Source of the DNA: Sphingomonas sp. PP-CC-1A-547
GTDB taxonomy: Bacteria > Pseudomonadota > Alphaproteobacteria > Sphingomonadales > Sphingomonadaceae
Direction of reading: 5' to 3'
Assembly (NCBI RefSeq): GCF_003610375.1
Contig: NZ_RAPZ01000015.1
Span: forward strand, 124,001-188,000
Length of the DNA: 64,000 nt
Each line of letters begins with the position of its first letter. The stretch's first letter is position 1. The position numbers and the translations under genes are program-made. The notes beneath the pieces were generated by a model that saw nothing but the letters and a program-made list of their open reading frames with translations, ran no database searches and had not been told where the DNA came from. Positions 35,204-42,625 of the stretch are shown here, piece by piece.

Positions 35204-35668
35204 TTAAAGCGCCGCGGCCAGCATCGTCAGAACGCCCAGGCCGAGCGACAAGGGCATGCGCAGTTTCATCCAGCCGGGCGGCGCGATGCCGGCTTTGACG
35301 AGCGCACGGTCGACGAGCAGCGCGGCGATCAGGCTGATGCCGAGCACGACCAGCGAGGGACCGGGCCAGCGCAGGCCGATCATCCAGGGCCAGGCGGTGG
35401 CCAAGGCGATGAGCGACGGCGCGACGCTCGCGAACCAGAGCCAGCGGGGCGGCAAGTCGGTGCGCGCGGCGAGACCCCACCAGAGCCCGCCGAGGAAGCT
35501 CAGGATGATCGCGGCATAGGCGTACGCGATCGCCAGCGCGGAGAACCGGCTTTGCGGATCGCCGCTCAGCAACAGCGCGACTGCCCCGAGTTGCGGCAAC
35601 AAGCCGCTCAGCCCGAGCAGGCGCGCAATCGGCGGGATGCCGCCGGTCGCGGCGTGTCGTACTGTCAT
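35204..35668 (-). CDS. DUF3429 family inner membrane protein
   Basis: The 154-residue protein has four to five hydrophobic helices and the family hallmark SFLGGLWWGLAAR after the second helix. The DUF3429 family has no assigned function. It lies 10 nt after the anti-sigma gene and is probably the last member of the ECF sigma operon, which suggests an envelope-related role. Confidence 0.85.
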   Translation of the reverse strand: MTVRHAATGGIPPIARLLGLSGLLPQLGAVALLLSGDPQSRFSALAIAYAYAAIILSFLGGLWWGLAARTDLPPRWLWFASVAPSLIALATAWPWMIGLRWPGPSLVVLGISLIAALLVDRALVKAGIAPPGWMKLRMPLSLGLGVLTMLAAAL

Positions 35669-35678
35669 CAGACCGGCA

Positions 35679-36389
35679 TCAGACGCGCGCGACCACGCCG
35701 GTGGCGACGACCGGGCCGGTCGGCAGGCCGGTCGGCGAGCCGCCGAGCGGTTCGACCGAGATCGCGAGCGTCGCGCCGGGTGCTATGCGACCGCGATCGA
35801 CGCCCTTGGGCGCGAGCGTGGTCGGACGGCCCGAGAGCAAGCCGAGCGAATGCGGCACGCCGTCGCCGCCGATCACCCAGAGCTGCGCGACGCGCGCGTC
35901 CGGAACGCCGGGGCCGGCTGCGACGCGGAGCGCGCCGTTTGCGGGATCGTACACTGCTGCAACCGGCGACTTCGCATCGCCAAGCATCGCGACGAGCACG
36001 CTCGACGCGTGGGCGACGGGGACCGGCTGGGCGACGGGCACGGTCGGTTCTGGGCGGACCATGACGAACAGCAATAGCGATGCGGCGATCGCGCTGGTGA
36101 CGGCGGCGAGCGCCGGCCATGCGAAGCGGCTCGTTGGGGCGAAGGCTGGCGTTCCGTCGAGACTGGCTTCGATCCGGGCGGCGAGATGGGGCGGCGCTGC
36201 ACGCTCGGGCCAGAGGTCGAACAGGACCGCCAGACGCGACCGCCACCATTCGACCTGCGCGGCGAAACCGGGCTCGGCGAGCACGCGGCGCAGTGCTGCT
36301 CCGCGCTCCTCGCCTTCGAGCAGGCCAAGCGCGAGTTCCGCGGCCGCCACGTCCTCAGGCACGCCGGTATCGGTAGTCGGATCAACCAT
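35679..36389 (-). CDS. Anti-sigma factor, RskA/anti-sigma-K type
   Basis: The 236-residue protein has an N-terminal cytoplasmic anti-sigma segment (AELALGLLEGEERGAALRR), one transmembrane helix (about 92-110) and a periplasmic RskA C-terminal domain (AQLWVIGGDGVPHSLGLL...AISVEPLGGSPTGLPTGPVV). It should hold the adjacent sigma factor inactive at the membrane until an envelope signal arrives. It overlaps the sigma gene by 8 nt, the usual arrangement for equal synthesis. Confidence 0.92.
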   Translation of the reverse strand: MVDPTTDTGVPEDVAAAELALGLLEGEERGAALRRVLAEPGFAAQVEWWRSRLAVLFDLWPERAAPPHLAARIEASLDGTPAFAPTSRFAWPALAAVTSAIAASLLLFVMVRPEPTVPVAQPVPVAHASSVLVAMLGDAKSPVAAVYDPANGALRVAAGPGVPDARVAQLWVIGGDGVPHSLGLLSGRPTTLAPKGVDRGRIAPGATLAISVEPLGGSPTGLPTGPVVATGVVARV

Positions 36390-36951
36390 CGAGGCAATCC
36401 TTCAGGCGGGCGAGGCCGCGGCGGACCCAGCTCTTCATAGTCCCCAGCGGCACCGCGCGCTTGATCGCGAGTTCGGCGTAGGTAATGCCCTCGAAGAATG
36501 CGGTCCGGATCGCGTCGCGCTGCTGCGGCTCGAGACCGTCGAGGCACTCGATCAGTTCGCGCGAGGATTCGCTCGCCAGCATCCCCGCTTCGGCACCCTC
36601 GCCGGGATCGGCGACGTCGGGCGCATCGTCGAGCGGGCTCGTGCGGCGGACGCCCTGCGCGCGCTGCCAGTCGATGGCGCGGTTACGCGCGATCGTCGCC
36701 AACCAGGTTATCGGGCTCGCGCGGCCGGGTTCCCAGGCACCGGCGCGTTTCCAGATCGTGAGATAGACCTCGTGCAGCACATCCTCCGCGGCTTGGGCGT
36801 TGCCACAGATACGGTGGGTGATCCCGAAAAGCTTCGCGCTGGTCAGCGTATAGAGTTCGCGAAACGCGTCGCGGTCCTCTTGGCCGGTCCGCAGCAGCAC
36901 TTCGGAAAGGTGCGCGCGGGCGGCGTCGGCGTTGGCATGTGCGATAGTCAC
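36382..36951 (-). CDS. ECF RNA polymerase sigma factor (SigK-like)
   Basis: The 189-residue protein has region 2 (FRELYTLTSAKLFGITHRICGN...AEDVLHEVYLTIWKRA, WLATIARNRAIDWQR) and region 4 (LEPQQRDAIRTAFFEGITYAELA, VPLGTMKSWVRRGL). Paired with the RskA-type anti-sigma factor downstream. The operon continues to a DUF3429 membrane protein. A divergent promoter is excluded because the lipoprotein gene upstream runs in the same direction with a 10-nt gap, so the operon may start at 37387. Confidence 0.94.
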   Translation of the reverse strand: MTIAHANADAARAHLSEVLLRTGQEDRDAFRELYTLTSAKLFGITHRICGNAQAAEDVLHEVYLTIWKRAGAWEPGRASPITWLATIARNRAIDWQRAQGVRRTSPLDDAPDVADPGEGAEAGMLASESSRELIECLDGLEPQQRDAIRTAFFEGITYAELAIKRAVPLGTMKSWVRRGLARLKDCLDG

Positions 36952-36961
36952 GGGCGGGAAC

Positions 36962-37387
36962 CTAGCGGCTAAGTCCGTCGCGGCAATAGCCTTCGCCGGG
37001 CTTTACGGTGAGGCAGTCGGTTTTGCCGAAAAGGTATTTTAGCCCGGTCGCGTCGCCGTTGGTCGGGCGCAGCGTTTCGCGGACGCCACCGCGATCGAAC
37101 GCTATCGTGTCGCCGGTCGCGATGCCGTCGAACTTGCCCTTGTTGTCGAGGTCCCACTGCATGGTCAGTGCGTAGTGGCCGGCGGTGGCGGTCGGGGCGA
37201 CGTCGAGGACCATGCCTTCGACGCCGATCCAGCGACCGGTGTAGTCGGGCGCCGGTTTAGGCTTGGGAGCGGCGACCTTGCGTTCGACCGATCCGGCGGA
37301 GGTCATGTTTCCGTCGTTGCTGGTCTCGGGGGCCGGGCCGGAACATGCAGTCAGCGCGGCGGCGGCAAGCAGAGTGAGGGCCTTCAT
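36962..37387 (-). CDS. Small lipoprotein, unknown function
   Basis: The 141-residue protein has a lipoprotein signal (LLAAAALTACSG, Cys at about residue 15), a Lys/Pro linker, and a C-terminal domain starting DYTGRWIGVEGM with two cysteines near the end (TDCLTV, GYCRDG) that may form a disulphide. AAGGAGA 5 nt before the ATG at 37387 decides the start against an open frame to 37420. First in the run that leads into the ECF sigma gene. Family not recognised with certainty. Confidence 0.75.
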   Translation of the reverse strand: MKALTLLAAAALTACSGPAPETSNDGNMTSAGSVERKVAAPKPKPAPDYTGRWIGVEGMVLDVAPTATAGHYALTMQWDLDNKGKFDGIATGDTIAFDRGGVRETLRPTNGDATGLKYLFGKTDCLTVKPGEGYCRDGLSR

Positions 37388-37533
37388 GAATGTCTCCTTC
37401 ACGGTCTCGTTCGACGTCATTCCCGACCTTAACGCGTCATCCTGACGAAAGCGCCCGCGAACAGGTGTGGCAAATTCCGGCTCGGGGGGGTAGGGGGCTG
37501 GGCACCCGATCTCCCGTCACAGGAATACGCCAG

Positions 37534-37968
37534 GTGCGCATCGCCATCGCGTCCGATCACGCCGCCGTTTCGTTGAAAGCGGTGCTCGCCACGTGGCTGC
37601 GCGAGGCGGGGCATGACGTGCTCGATCTCGGGCCCGAAGGCGCCGCCAGCGTCGATTATCCCGATTACGGGTTCAAGCTTGCGTCAGCGATTGCCGATGG
37701 TAGCGCCGAGCGCGGCATCGCATTGTGCGGCTCCGGGATCGGCATCTCGATTGCCGCCAACCGTAATCCCGCCTGCCGCTGCGCACTCGTCTCCGAACCG
37801 CTTTCGGCGAGCCTTGCGCGCATCCACAACGACGCCAACGCCATCGCGATGGGTGCGCGCCTGATCGGCGAGGAAATGGCCAAGGCGTGCGTTGAAGCTT
37901 TCCTGTCCGCCGATTTTGCCGGCGGCCGTCATCAACTCCGTGTCGACAAGTTAAAGGTCCCCGCATGA
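37534..37968 (+). CDS. rpiB: Ribose-5-phosphate isomerase B
   Basis: The 144-residue RpiB/LacAB-type isomerase interconverts ribose 5-phosphate and ribulose 5-phosphate. ASDHAA at residues 6-11, [19 protein letters not shown] with the active-site Cys, and the conserved [12 protein letters not shown] are present. The start is the GTG at 37534 (AGGAA 8 nt upstream). The reading frame is open for another 144 nt upstream, but that part is unlike the family. It overlaps glyA by 4 nt (ATGA). Confidence 0.95.
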   Translation: MRIAIASDHAAVSLKAVLATWLREAGHDVLDLGPEGAASVDYPDYGFKLASAIADGSAERGIALCGSGIGISIAANRNPACRCALVSEPLSASLARIHNDANAIAMGARLIGEEMAKACVEAFLSADFAGGRHQLRVDKLKVPA

Positions 37969-39275
37969 GCACCCAGCCCCGCGAACTCCACGACGTCCAG
38001 CCCGATGGCTTCTTCACGCGCGGCCTCGCCGATGCGGACGCTGCCGTATTCGCCGGTGTCGCCGCCGAACTCGAGCGCGAGCAGACGCAGATCGAGCTGA
38101 TCGCGTCCGAGAACATCGTCTCGAAGGCGGTGCTAGAGGCGCAGGGCTCGGTGTTCACGAACAAGTACGCGGAAGGCTATCCGGGCAAGCGCTATTACCA
38201 GGGCTGTGCGCCGTCTGACACGGTCGAGACGCTGGCGATAGAGCGCGCCAAGCAGATCTTCGGCTGCGGGTTCGTCAATGTGCAGCCGCATTCGGGCGCG
38301 CAGGCGAACGGCGCGGTGATGCTGGCGCTGGTCAAGCCGGGCGACACGATCCTCGGCATGAGCCTCGATGCGGGCGGCCACCTCACGCATGGCGCAAAGC
38401 CGGCGATGTCGGGCAAGTGGTTCAACGCCATTCAGTACGGCGTCGATGCGACCACACACCTGATCGACTATGATCAGGTCGAGGCGCTGGCGGTCGAGCA
38501 TCAGCCGAAACTGATCATCGCGGGCGGCTCGGCCTACCCACGCGTCATCGACTTCGCCAAGTTCCGCGCGATCGCGGACAAGGTCGGCGCGTATTTCATG
38601 GTCGACATGGCGCATTTCGCCGGCATCGTCGCAGCGGGCCTGCACCCGACGCCGTTCGGCCACGCGCACGTCGTGACGACCACCACGCACAAGACGCTAC
38701 GGGGCCCGCGCGGTGGCATGATCATGACCAATGACGAGGCGATCGCGAAGAAGATCAACTCGGCGGTGTTCCCCGGGCTCCAGGGTGGGCCGCTGATGCA
38801 CGTGATCGCAGCGAAGGCGGTCGCGTTCGGCGAGGCGCTCCAGCCCGACTTCAAGAGCTACATCGCGGCGGTCGTCGAGAACGCCAAGGTGCTGGCGGCA
38901 ACGCTCAAGGAGCGCGGCTCGGACGTCGTCTCGGGCGGCACCGACACGCATCTCGCGCTGATCGACCTCACCCCGCTGGGCATCACGGGTCGCGATGCGG
39001 ACGAGGCGCTGGAGCGCGCAGGGATCACCTGCAACAAGAACGGCATCCCCAACGATCCGCTGCCTCCGGTGAAGACCAGCGGCATCCGTGTCGGTTCGCC
39101 CGCGGGTACGACGCGTGGGTTCGGCCCGGCGGAGTTCCGCGAGATCGGCAACATGGTCGCCGACGTGCTGGACGGCCTCGCGAAAAAGGGCGAGCATGGG
39201 GACCCGGAAGTCGAGGCGGACGTTCGGACGCGTGTGCGGGCCCTGTGTGCACGCTTCCCGATCTATCAAGGATAA
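37965..39275 (+). CDS. glyA: Serine hydroxymethyltransferase
   Basis: The 436-residue PLP enzyme converts serine and tetrahydrofolate to glycine and methylene-[37 protein letters not shown] segment, and the PLP lysine in [14 protein letters not shown] are all present. It is coupled to rpiB by a 4-nt overlap and followed after 5 nt by a small ORF and then nrdR. The rpiB-glyA-nrdR order is common in alphaproteobacteria. Confidence 0.97.
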   Translation: MSTQPRELHDVQPDGFFTRGLADADAAVFAGVAAELEREQTQIELIASENIVSKAVLEAQGSVFTNKYAEGYPGKRYYQGCAPSDTVETLAIERAKQIFGCGFVNVQPHSGAQANGAVMLALVKPGDTILGMSLDAGGHLTHGAKPAMSGKWFNAIQYGVDATTHLIDYDQVEALAVEHQPKLIIAGGSAYPRVIDFAKFRAIADKVGAYFMVDMAHFAGIVAAGLHPTPFGHAHVVTTTTHKTLRGPRGGMIMTNDEAIAKKINSAVFPGLQGGPLMHVIAAKAVAFGEALQPDFKSYIAAVVENAKVLAATLKERGSDVVSGGTDTHLALIDLTPLGITGRDADEALERAGITCNKNGIPNDPLPPVKTSGIRVGSPAGTTRGFGPAEFREIGNMVADVLDGLAKKGEHGDPEVEADVRTRVRALCARFPIYQG

Positions 39276-39280
39276 ACAGC

Positions 39281-39460
39281 ATGTCGAAGTTCGACGACGT
39301 CCAGAACGACATCAAGGCGACCCCCGGCCTCGGCAAGAGCATGGCCAAGTGGAGCGCACTCGGCGCGGTCGTGGCGATCCCGGTGCCGATCGTCGGCCCG
39401 ATCTTCGGCGCACTCGCGGGCGCGGGCTACGCGTACTACAAGGGCAAGAAGAAGGTCTGA
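39281..39460 (+). CDS. 59-residue Gly-rich membrane peptide between glyA and nrdR
   Basis: The ATG at 39281 has AAGGA 7 nt upstream, overlapping the glyA 3' end. The first 20 residues are polar; residues about 23-51 are hydrophobic and Gly/Ala/Pro-rich (GAVVAIPVPIVGPIFGALAGAGYAYY), broken by prolines as in a two-pass hairpin. The C-terminus is GKKKV. The stop abuts the nrdR ATG directly. The tight packing on both sides argues for a real gene in the operon. No family recognised. Confidence 0.8.
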   Translation: MSKFDDVQNDIKATPGLGKSMAKWSALGAVVAIPVPIVGPIFGALAGAGYAYYKGKKKV

Positions 39461-39925
39461 ATGCGCTGCCCCTTCTGCGGACATGAAGACAGCCAGGTAA
39501 AGGACAGCCGCCCCACCGAAGACGGGGCGGCGATCCGACGTCGGCGCCAATGCGAGGGGTGCGCGGCGCGTTTCACGACGTTCGAGCGCATCCAGTTGCG
39601 CGAGCTGTTCGTGTTGAAGAGCGAGGGGCGCAGGGAGCCGTTCGATCGCGAGAAGCTGCTGCGGTCGTTGTCGATCGCGACGCGGAAGCGGGCGATCGAG
39701 GCGGGACGGATCGAGAAGCTGGTGAGCGGGATCCAGCGGCGGCTGGAGACGCTGGGCGAGAACGACGTCACGTCGAAACGGATCGGCGAGATGGTGATGG
39801 ACGGGCTCAAGGGGCTCGATTCCGTGGCGTATATCCGGTTTGCGAGCGTGTATCGGGACTTTAGCGAGGCGAAGGACTTCGAGGCCTTTGCTGGGAGTGT
39901 GGAGGAGGTTGGGCGAGCGGAGTGA
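39461..39925 (+). CDS. nrdR: Transcriptional repressor NrdR
   Basis: The 154-residue protein has a zinc ribbon (Cys3, Cys6, Cys31, Cys34) followed by an ATP-cone domain ([18 protein letters not shown]...). NrdR senses ATP/dATP and represses ribonucleotide reductase genes. No obvious NrdR box was found in this window, and no nrd gene is present. It follows the small peptide gene without gap. Downstream comes the GIY-YIG module. Confidence 0.96.
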   Translation: MRCPFCGHEDSQVKDSRPTEDGAAIRRRRQCEGCAARFTTFERIQLRELFVLKSEGRREPFDREKLLRSLSIATRKRAIEAGRIEKLVSGIQRRLETLGENDVTSKRIGEMVMDGLKGLDSVAYIRFASVYRDFSEAKDFEAFAGSVEEVGRAE

Positions 39926-39940
39926 TGCGCTCCCTTATTT

Positions 39941-39956
39941 GTCCTTCGATACGGAC
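39941..39956. repeat. Short partial copy of the GIY-YIG-associated repeat
   Basis: GTCCTTCGATACGG here is an inverted complement of CCGTATCGAAGGAC at 40044-40057 and a direct copy of the start of the arm at 40338. It can pair with the left arm to form a hairpin before the GIY-YIG gene. Confidence 0.65.
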
Positions 39957-40007
39957 CGATGGCAGCATCGTAAACTTTACCTTATCGACGGTTCCTCATC
40001 CCTCTTC

Positions 40008-40058
40008 CGTTCGTCCTGAGTAGGGACTGAGCACGGCGAAGGCCCGTATCGAAGGACA
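40008..40058. repeat. Left inverted-repeat arm flanking the GIY-YIG gene
   Basis: About 50 bp beginning CCGTTCGTCCTGAGTAGGGA and ending in CCCGTATCGAAGGACA. It is an inverted copy of 40338-40389, with about six differences including one indel. The GAAGGAC end lies 8 nt before the GIY-YIG ATG and acts as its likely Shine-Dalgarno sequence. Confidence 0.88.
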
Positions 40059-40064
40059 GGTTGC

Positions 40065-41291
40065 ATGAGCTTTTACGCCTACATGCTCCGCTGTTCCGAC
40101 GGCAGTTACTATATCGGCCACACCGACTCGATCGAGCGCCGGATCGCGCAACATCAGCACGGCGAGCTTCCTGGATACACGCACAAACGGCGCCCGGTGA
40201 CGCTGATGTGGTCGCAGGATTTTCCAAGCCGCATCGAGGCATTGGAGGCCGAGCGTCAGTTGAAAGGCTGGACGCGGGTGAAGAAGGAAGCGCTGGCAGC
40301 GGGGGATTGGGACGCGGTACGCTTACTCTCGCGCAAATCCTTCGATACGGGTCTTCGGCTTCGCTCAGCCCCTACTCAGGACGAACGGGGTTGGGTGGAT
40401 GAGCGGGATGGTTTGGATGTGCACGATGGATTGGCCGAGCCGGACGACTTTGGTGAGCTTGGCGAGATTGGTGGATTTGGCGACGTGATTGACGAAAACA
40501 TGATTGGTACGGACGCGGCTGGGGACAGCGATGTGCTTGCGGATGGCGATGGGGCGGTTGGAGCTCCACCCCCCGTCATCGTCCTAGTCCGCCCCCAACT
40601 CGGCGAGAACATCGGCAAGGCCGCGCGCGCCATGCTGAACTTCGGGCTCGTCGAGATGCGCCTCGTCTCCCCGCGGGACGGCTGGCCCAACCCCTCCGCC
40701 GGCCCCGCCGCGAGCGGCGCCGACATCGTGCTGCAAAACGCAAAGGTCTACGAGAGCGTCGCCGCCGCCACCGCCGACTGCGCGCAAGTGTTCGCCACCA
40801 CGGTCCGCAAACGCGGCGTGACCAAGCCGGTCGTAACCCCAGAACAGGCGTCGACCGAGATCCACGCCGCCCCCGGCCGTTCCGCGATCCTGTTCGGGCC
40901 CGAGCGCTCCGGGCTCGAAACCGACGACGTCGCGGTGGCGCGGACGATCATCACCGTGCCGATCAATCCGGAGTTCGGGTCGCTCAACCTCGCCCAGGCG
41001 GTGATCCTGGTCGCCTATGAATGGTCGAAGGGCCTGACCGCCGAGCGCGGGCTGTCGCAGCCGTCGATCAACCCGATCATGCCGCCCGCACCGCAGGAAG
41101 AGCTCGACGGGATGATCGGGCAACTCGATGCGATGCTGATGGGGGCCGGGTTCTTCCACCTGCCCGACAAGATGCAGTCGACGCGGCGGACACTGCGGAC
41201 GCTGCTGACCAAGCCGGGCTGGTCGTCGCAGGAGGTCCGGACGATGCGCGGGGTGTTGTCGTCGCTAGCGGGGAAGCGGCCGCGGGGCTGA
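40065..41291 (+). CDS. Fusion of GIY-YIG nuclease-like domain and TrmJ-type tRNA methyltransferase
   Basis: The 408-residue frame has three parts. Residues 1-91 are a UPF0213/YhbQ-like GIY-YIG domain: YAYMLRCSDGSYYIG, Arg26/His30, Glu58-Glu63 region, and the KGWTRVKKEAL end. Residues 92-109 are encoded by a repeat arm. Residues 110-166 are an acidic Gly-rich linker. Residues 168-408 are a complete SPOUT methyltransferase of the TrmJ family (VLVRPQLGENIGKAARAMLNFG, ILFGPERSGL, INPEFGSLNLAQAV), which 2'-O-methylates tRNA position 32. TrmJ is normally a separate gene of about 240-260 residues. In-frame GTG at 40485, ATG at 40500 and GTG at 40533 (GGGGACAG upstream) could start TrmJ alone. Confidence 0.85.
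   Translation: MSFYAYMLRCSDGSYYIGHTDSIERRIAQHQHGELPGYTHKRRPVTLMWSQDFPSRIEALEAERQLKGWTRVKKEALAAGDWDAVRLLSRKSFDTGLRLRSAPTQDERGWVDERDGLDVHDGLAEPDDFGELGEIGGFGDVIDENMIGTDAAGDSDVLADGDGAVGAPPPVIVLVRPQLGENIGKAARAMLNFGLVEMRLVSPRDGWPNPSAGPAASGADIVLQNAKVYESVAAATADCAQVFATTVRKRGVTKPVVTPEQASTEIHAAPGRSAILFGPERSGLETDDVAVARTIITVPINPEFGSLNLAQAVILVAYEWSKGLTAERGLSQPSINPIMPPAPQEELDGMIGQLDAMLMGAGFFHLPDKMQSTRRTLRTLLTKPGWSSQEVRTMRGVLSSLAGKRPRG
40338..40389. repeat. Right inverted-repeat arm, read as codons 92-109 of the fusion gene
   Basis: TCCTTCGATACGGGTCTTCG to AGGACGAACGGG, an inverted copy of 40008-40058. It begins exactly at codon 92 of the reading frame, at the end of the GIY-YIG domain, and encodes S-F-D-T-G-L-R-L-R-S-A-P-T-Q-D-E-R-G. 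Confidence 0.88.
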
Positions 41292-41332
41292 TTCCTGCTC
41301 GGCTCACCCCTTTCCGTTCGCCCCCCCGCCTT

Positions 41333-41404
41333 CCGTTCGCCCTGAGCGAAGTCGAAGGGTGTGACCCAAGCGAAGATGCTTCGACTTCGCTCAGCACGAA
41401 CGGG
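41333..41404. repeat. Intergenic palindromic repeat, CCGTTCG-CCTGAG-CGAAGTCGAAGG family
   Basis: Arms 41333-41360 and 41371-41404 are inverted copies (CCGTTCGCCCTGAGCGAAGT / CTTCGCTCAGCACGAACGGG). It belongs to the same broad family as the arms around the GIY-YIG gene (shared CCGTTCG-CCTGAG...CGAAGG), but here with no gene between the arms. It lies between the convergent TrmJ fusion and chorismate mutase genes. Confidence 0.85.
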
Positions 41405-41458
41405 GAGGGGGCGATGTTGGGGACGGAACGGGAACGGGAACTATGTTTGCGCGCAGGT

Positions 41459-41758
41459 CTAGCGCCTGTCGAACGCCGCCAGTTCATACGCGATCGAGGC
41501 TTCGACCAGCGTCTCCCACAGATCCGCGACCACGGCCTCCGGCACCCCCAGTCTCACCGCCTCGGCCCGCGCGTTGTCGATCACCTGCGCCTTCCGCGCT
41601 TCATCCCGGACGTGCCCGCGCTCGGGCTTGATGCGCGCGGCGGCGTCCATGTAGGCGAACCGCTTGGCGATGAGCGCGACCAAGTCGCGGTCGAGCGCGT
41701 CGACGCCTGCGCGGACGTCGGTCATGGTAGTGCAATCTGGGCCGGGGAGAATGGTCAT
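41459..41758 (-). CDS. Chorismate mutase, AroQ/PchB-like
   Basis: The 99-residue all-helical protein reads like the AroQ-alpha group: RAGVDALDRDLVALIAKRFAYMDAAARIK, with the active-site Arg and Lys, and ETLVEASIAYELAAFD at the C-terminus. It rearranges chorismate to prephenate for Phe/Tyr synthesis; the PchB (isochorismate pyruvate lyase) subgroup is similar and cannot be excluded. I start it at the ATG at 41758 with AAGAGA upstream; the frame is open to 41782. Confidence 0.85.
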   Translation of the reverse strand: MTILPGPDCTTMTDVRAGVDALDRDLVALIAKRFAYMDAAARIKPERGHVRDEARKAQVIDNARAEAVRLGVPEAVVADLWETLVEASIAYELAAFDRR

Positions 41759-41950
41759 GCGCCGTCTCTTGCCGAGCCCCATCCGGCCTGTCCAGCTTGA
41801 CTCTGGACCGCCCCCCGTCTAGGCGCCCGCCTTCGCAATGGCCCTGCACCCCGGTGAAGCGGTGGCCCTGCCCTGTCTGGACATCCGTCTCGTACAGCCA
41901 GCAGAGCGATACCGGGACCAACGTTGTTAGCATTTGCCAAGGACTTACTT

Positions 41951-42565
41951 ATGTCGAAGCGTCAAAGCGCGAAGTACAAACTCGATCGCCGTATGGGCGA
42001 GAACATCTGGGGTCGTCCCAAGTCGCCGGTCAACAAGCGCGAATACGGCCCGGGCCAGCACGGCCAGCGCCGCAAGGGCAAGGTCAGCGATTTCGGTATC
42101 CAGCTGCGCGCCAAGCAGAAGCTCAAGGGCTATTACGGCGACGTGACCGAGAAGCAGTTCCGTGCGTGCTACCATGAGGCTGCGCGTCTGAAGGGCGATA
42201 CCTCGCAGAACCTGATCGGCCTGCTCGAGCAGCGTCTCGACATGATCGTCTACCGCGCCAAGTTCGCACCGACGATCTTCGCGGCACGCCAGATCGTTTC
42301 GCACGGCCACATCCGCGTCAACGGCGTGAAGTGCAACATCGCCTCGCGTCGCTGCTTCGTCGGCGACGAGATCACGCTGGGTTCGAAGGCGCAGGAAATG
42401 GCGCTGGTCATGGAAGCACAGAGCCTCGCCGAGCGCGAGATCCCCGATTACGTCGCCACCGACGGTGCGGCCAAGGTCACCTTCACGCGCGTCCCGACGC
42501 TCGACGAAGTGCCTTACCCGGTGAAGATGGAGCCGAATCTGGTCGTCGAGTTCTACTCGCGCTGA
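41951..42565 (+). CDS. rpsD: 30S ribosomal protein S4
   Basis: This 204-residue S4 has the long alphaproteobacterial form: [38 protein letters not shown], then the S4 RNA-binding domain ([26 protein letters not shown]). It nucleates 30S assembly. The ATG at 41951 has AAGGA upstream. The 192-bp gap to the chorismate mutase start is long and could hold a leader; no structure was identified. A strong terminator follows. Confidence 0.98.
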   Translation: MSKRQSAKYKLDRRMGENIWGRPKSPVNKREYGPGQHGQRRKGKVSDFGIQLRAKQKLKGYYGDVTEKQFRACYHEAARLKGDTSQNLIGLLEQRLDMIVYRAKFAPTIFAARQIVSHGHIRVNGVKCNIASRRCFVGDEITLGSKAQEMALVMEAQSLAEREIPDYVATDGAAKVTFTRVPTLDEVPYPVKMEPNLVVEFYSR

Positions 42566-42586
42566 TCTTTCGGTACGATCGTTATA

Positions 42587-42623
42587 CGAAAAAGGGCGGT
42601 CCTGCGGGGCCGCCCTTTTTTCG
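42587..42623 (+). terminator. Rho-independent terminator of rpsD
   Basis: AAAAAGGGCGG, then a short loop region, CCGCCCTTTTTT: a GC-rich stem followed by six T residues, 22 nt after the rpsD stop. On the minus strand AAAAAAGGGCGG...CCGCCCTTTTT also ends in a T run, so it may stop convergent transcription of the S9 peptidase gene too. Confidence 0.9.
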
Positions 42624-42625
42624 TT

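Noticed and set aside
41797..41825. TTGACT followed at 17 nt by TAGGCG upstream of rpsD as a promoter
   Set aside because: The -10 match is poor, and the start would leave a leader of over 100 nt with no recognised structure. Not strong enough to annotate.
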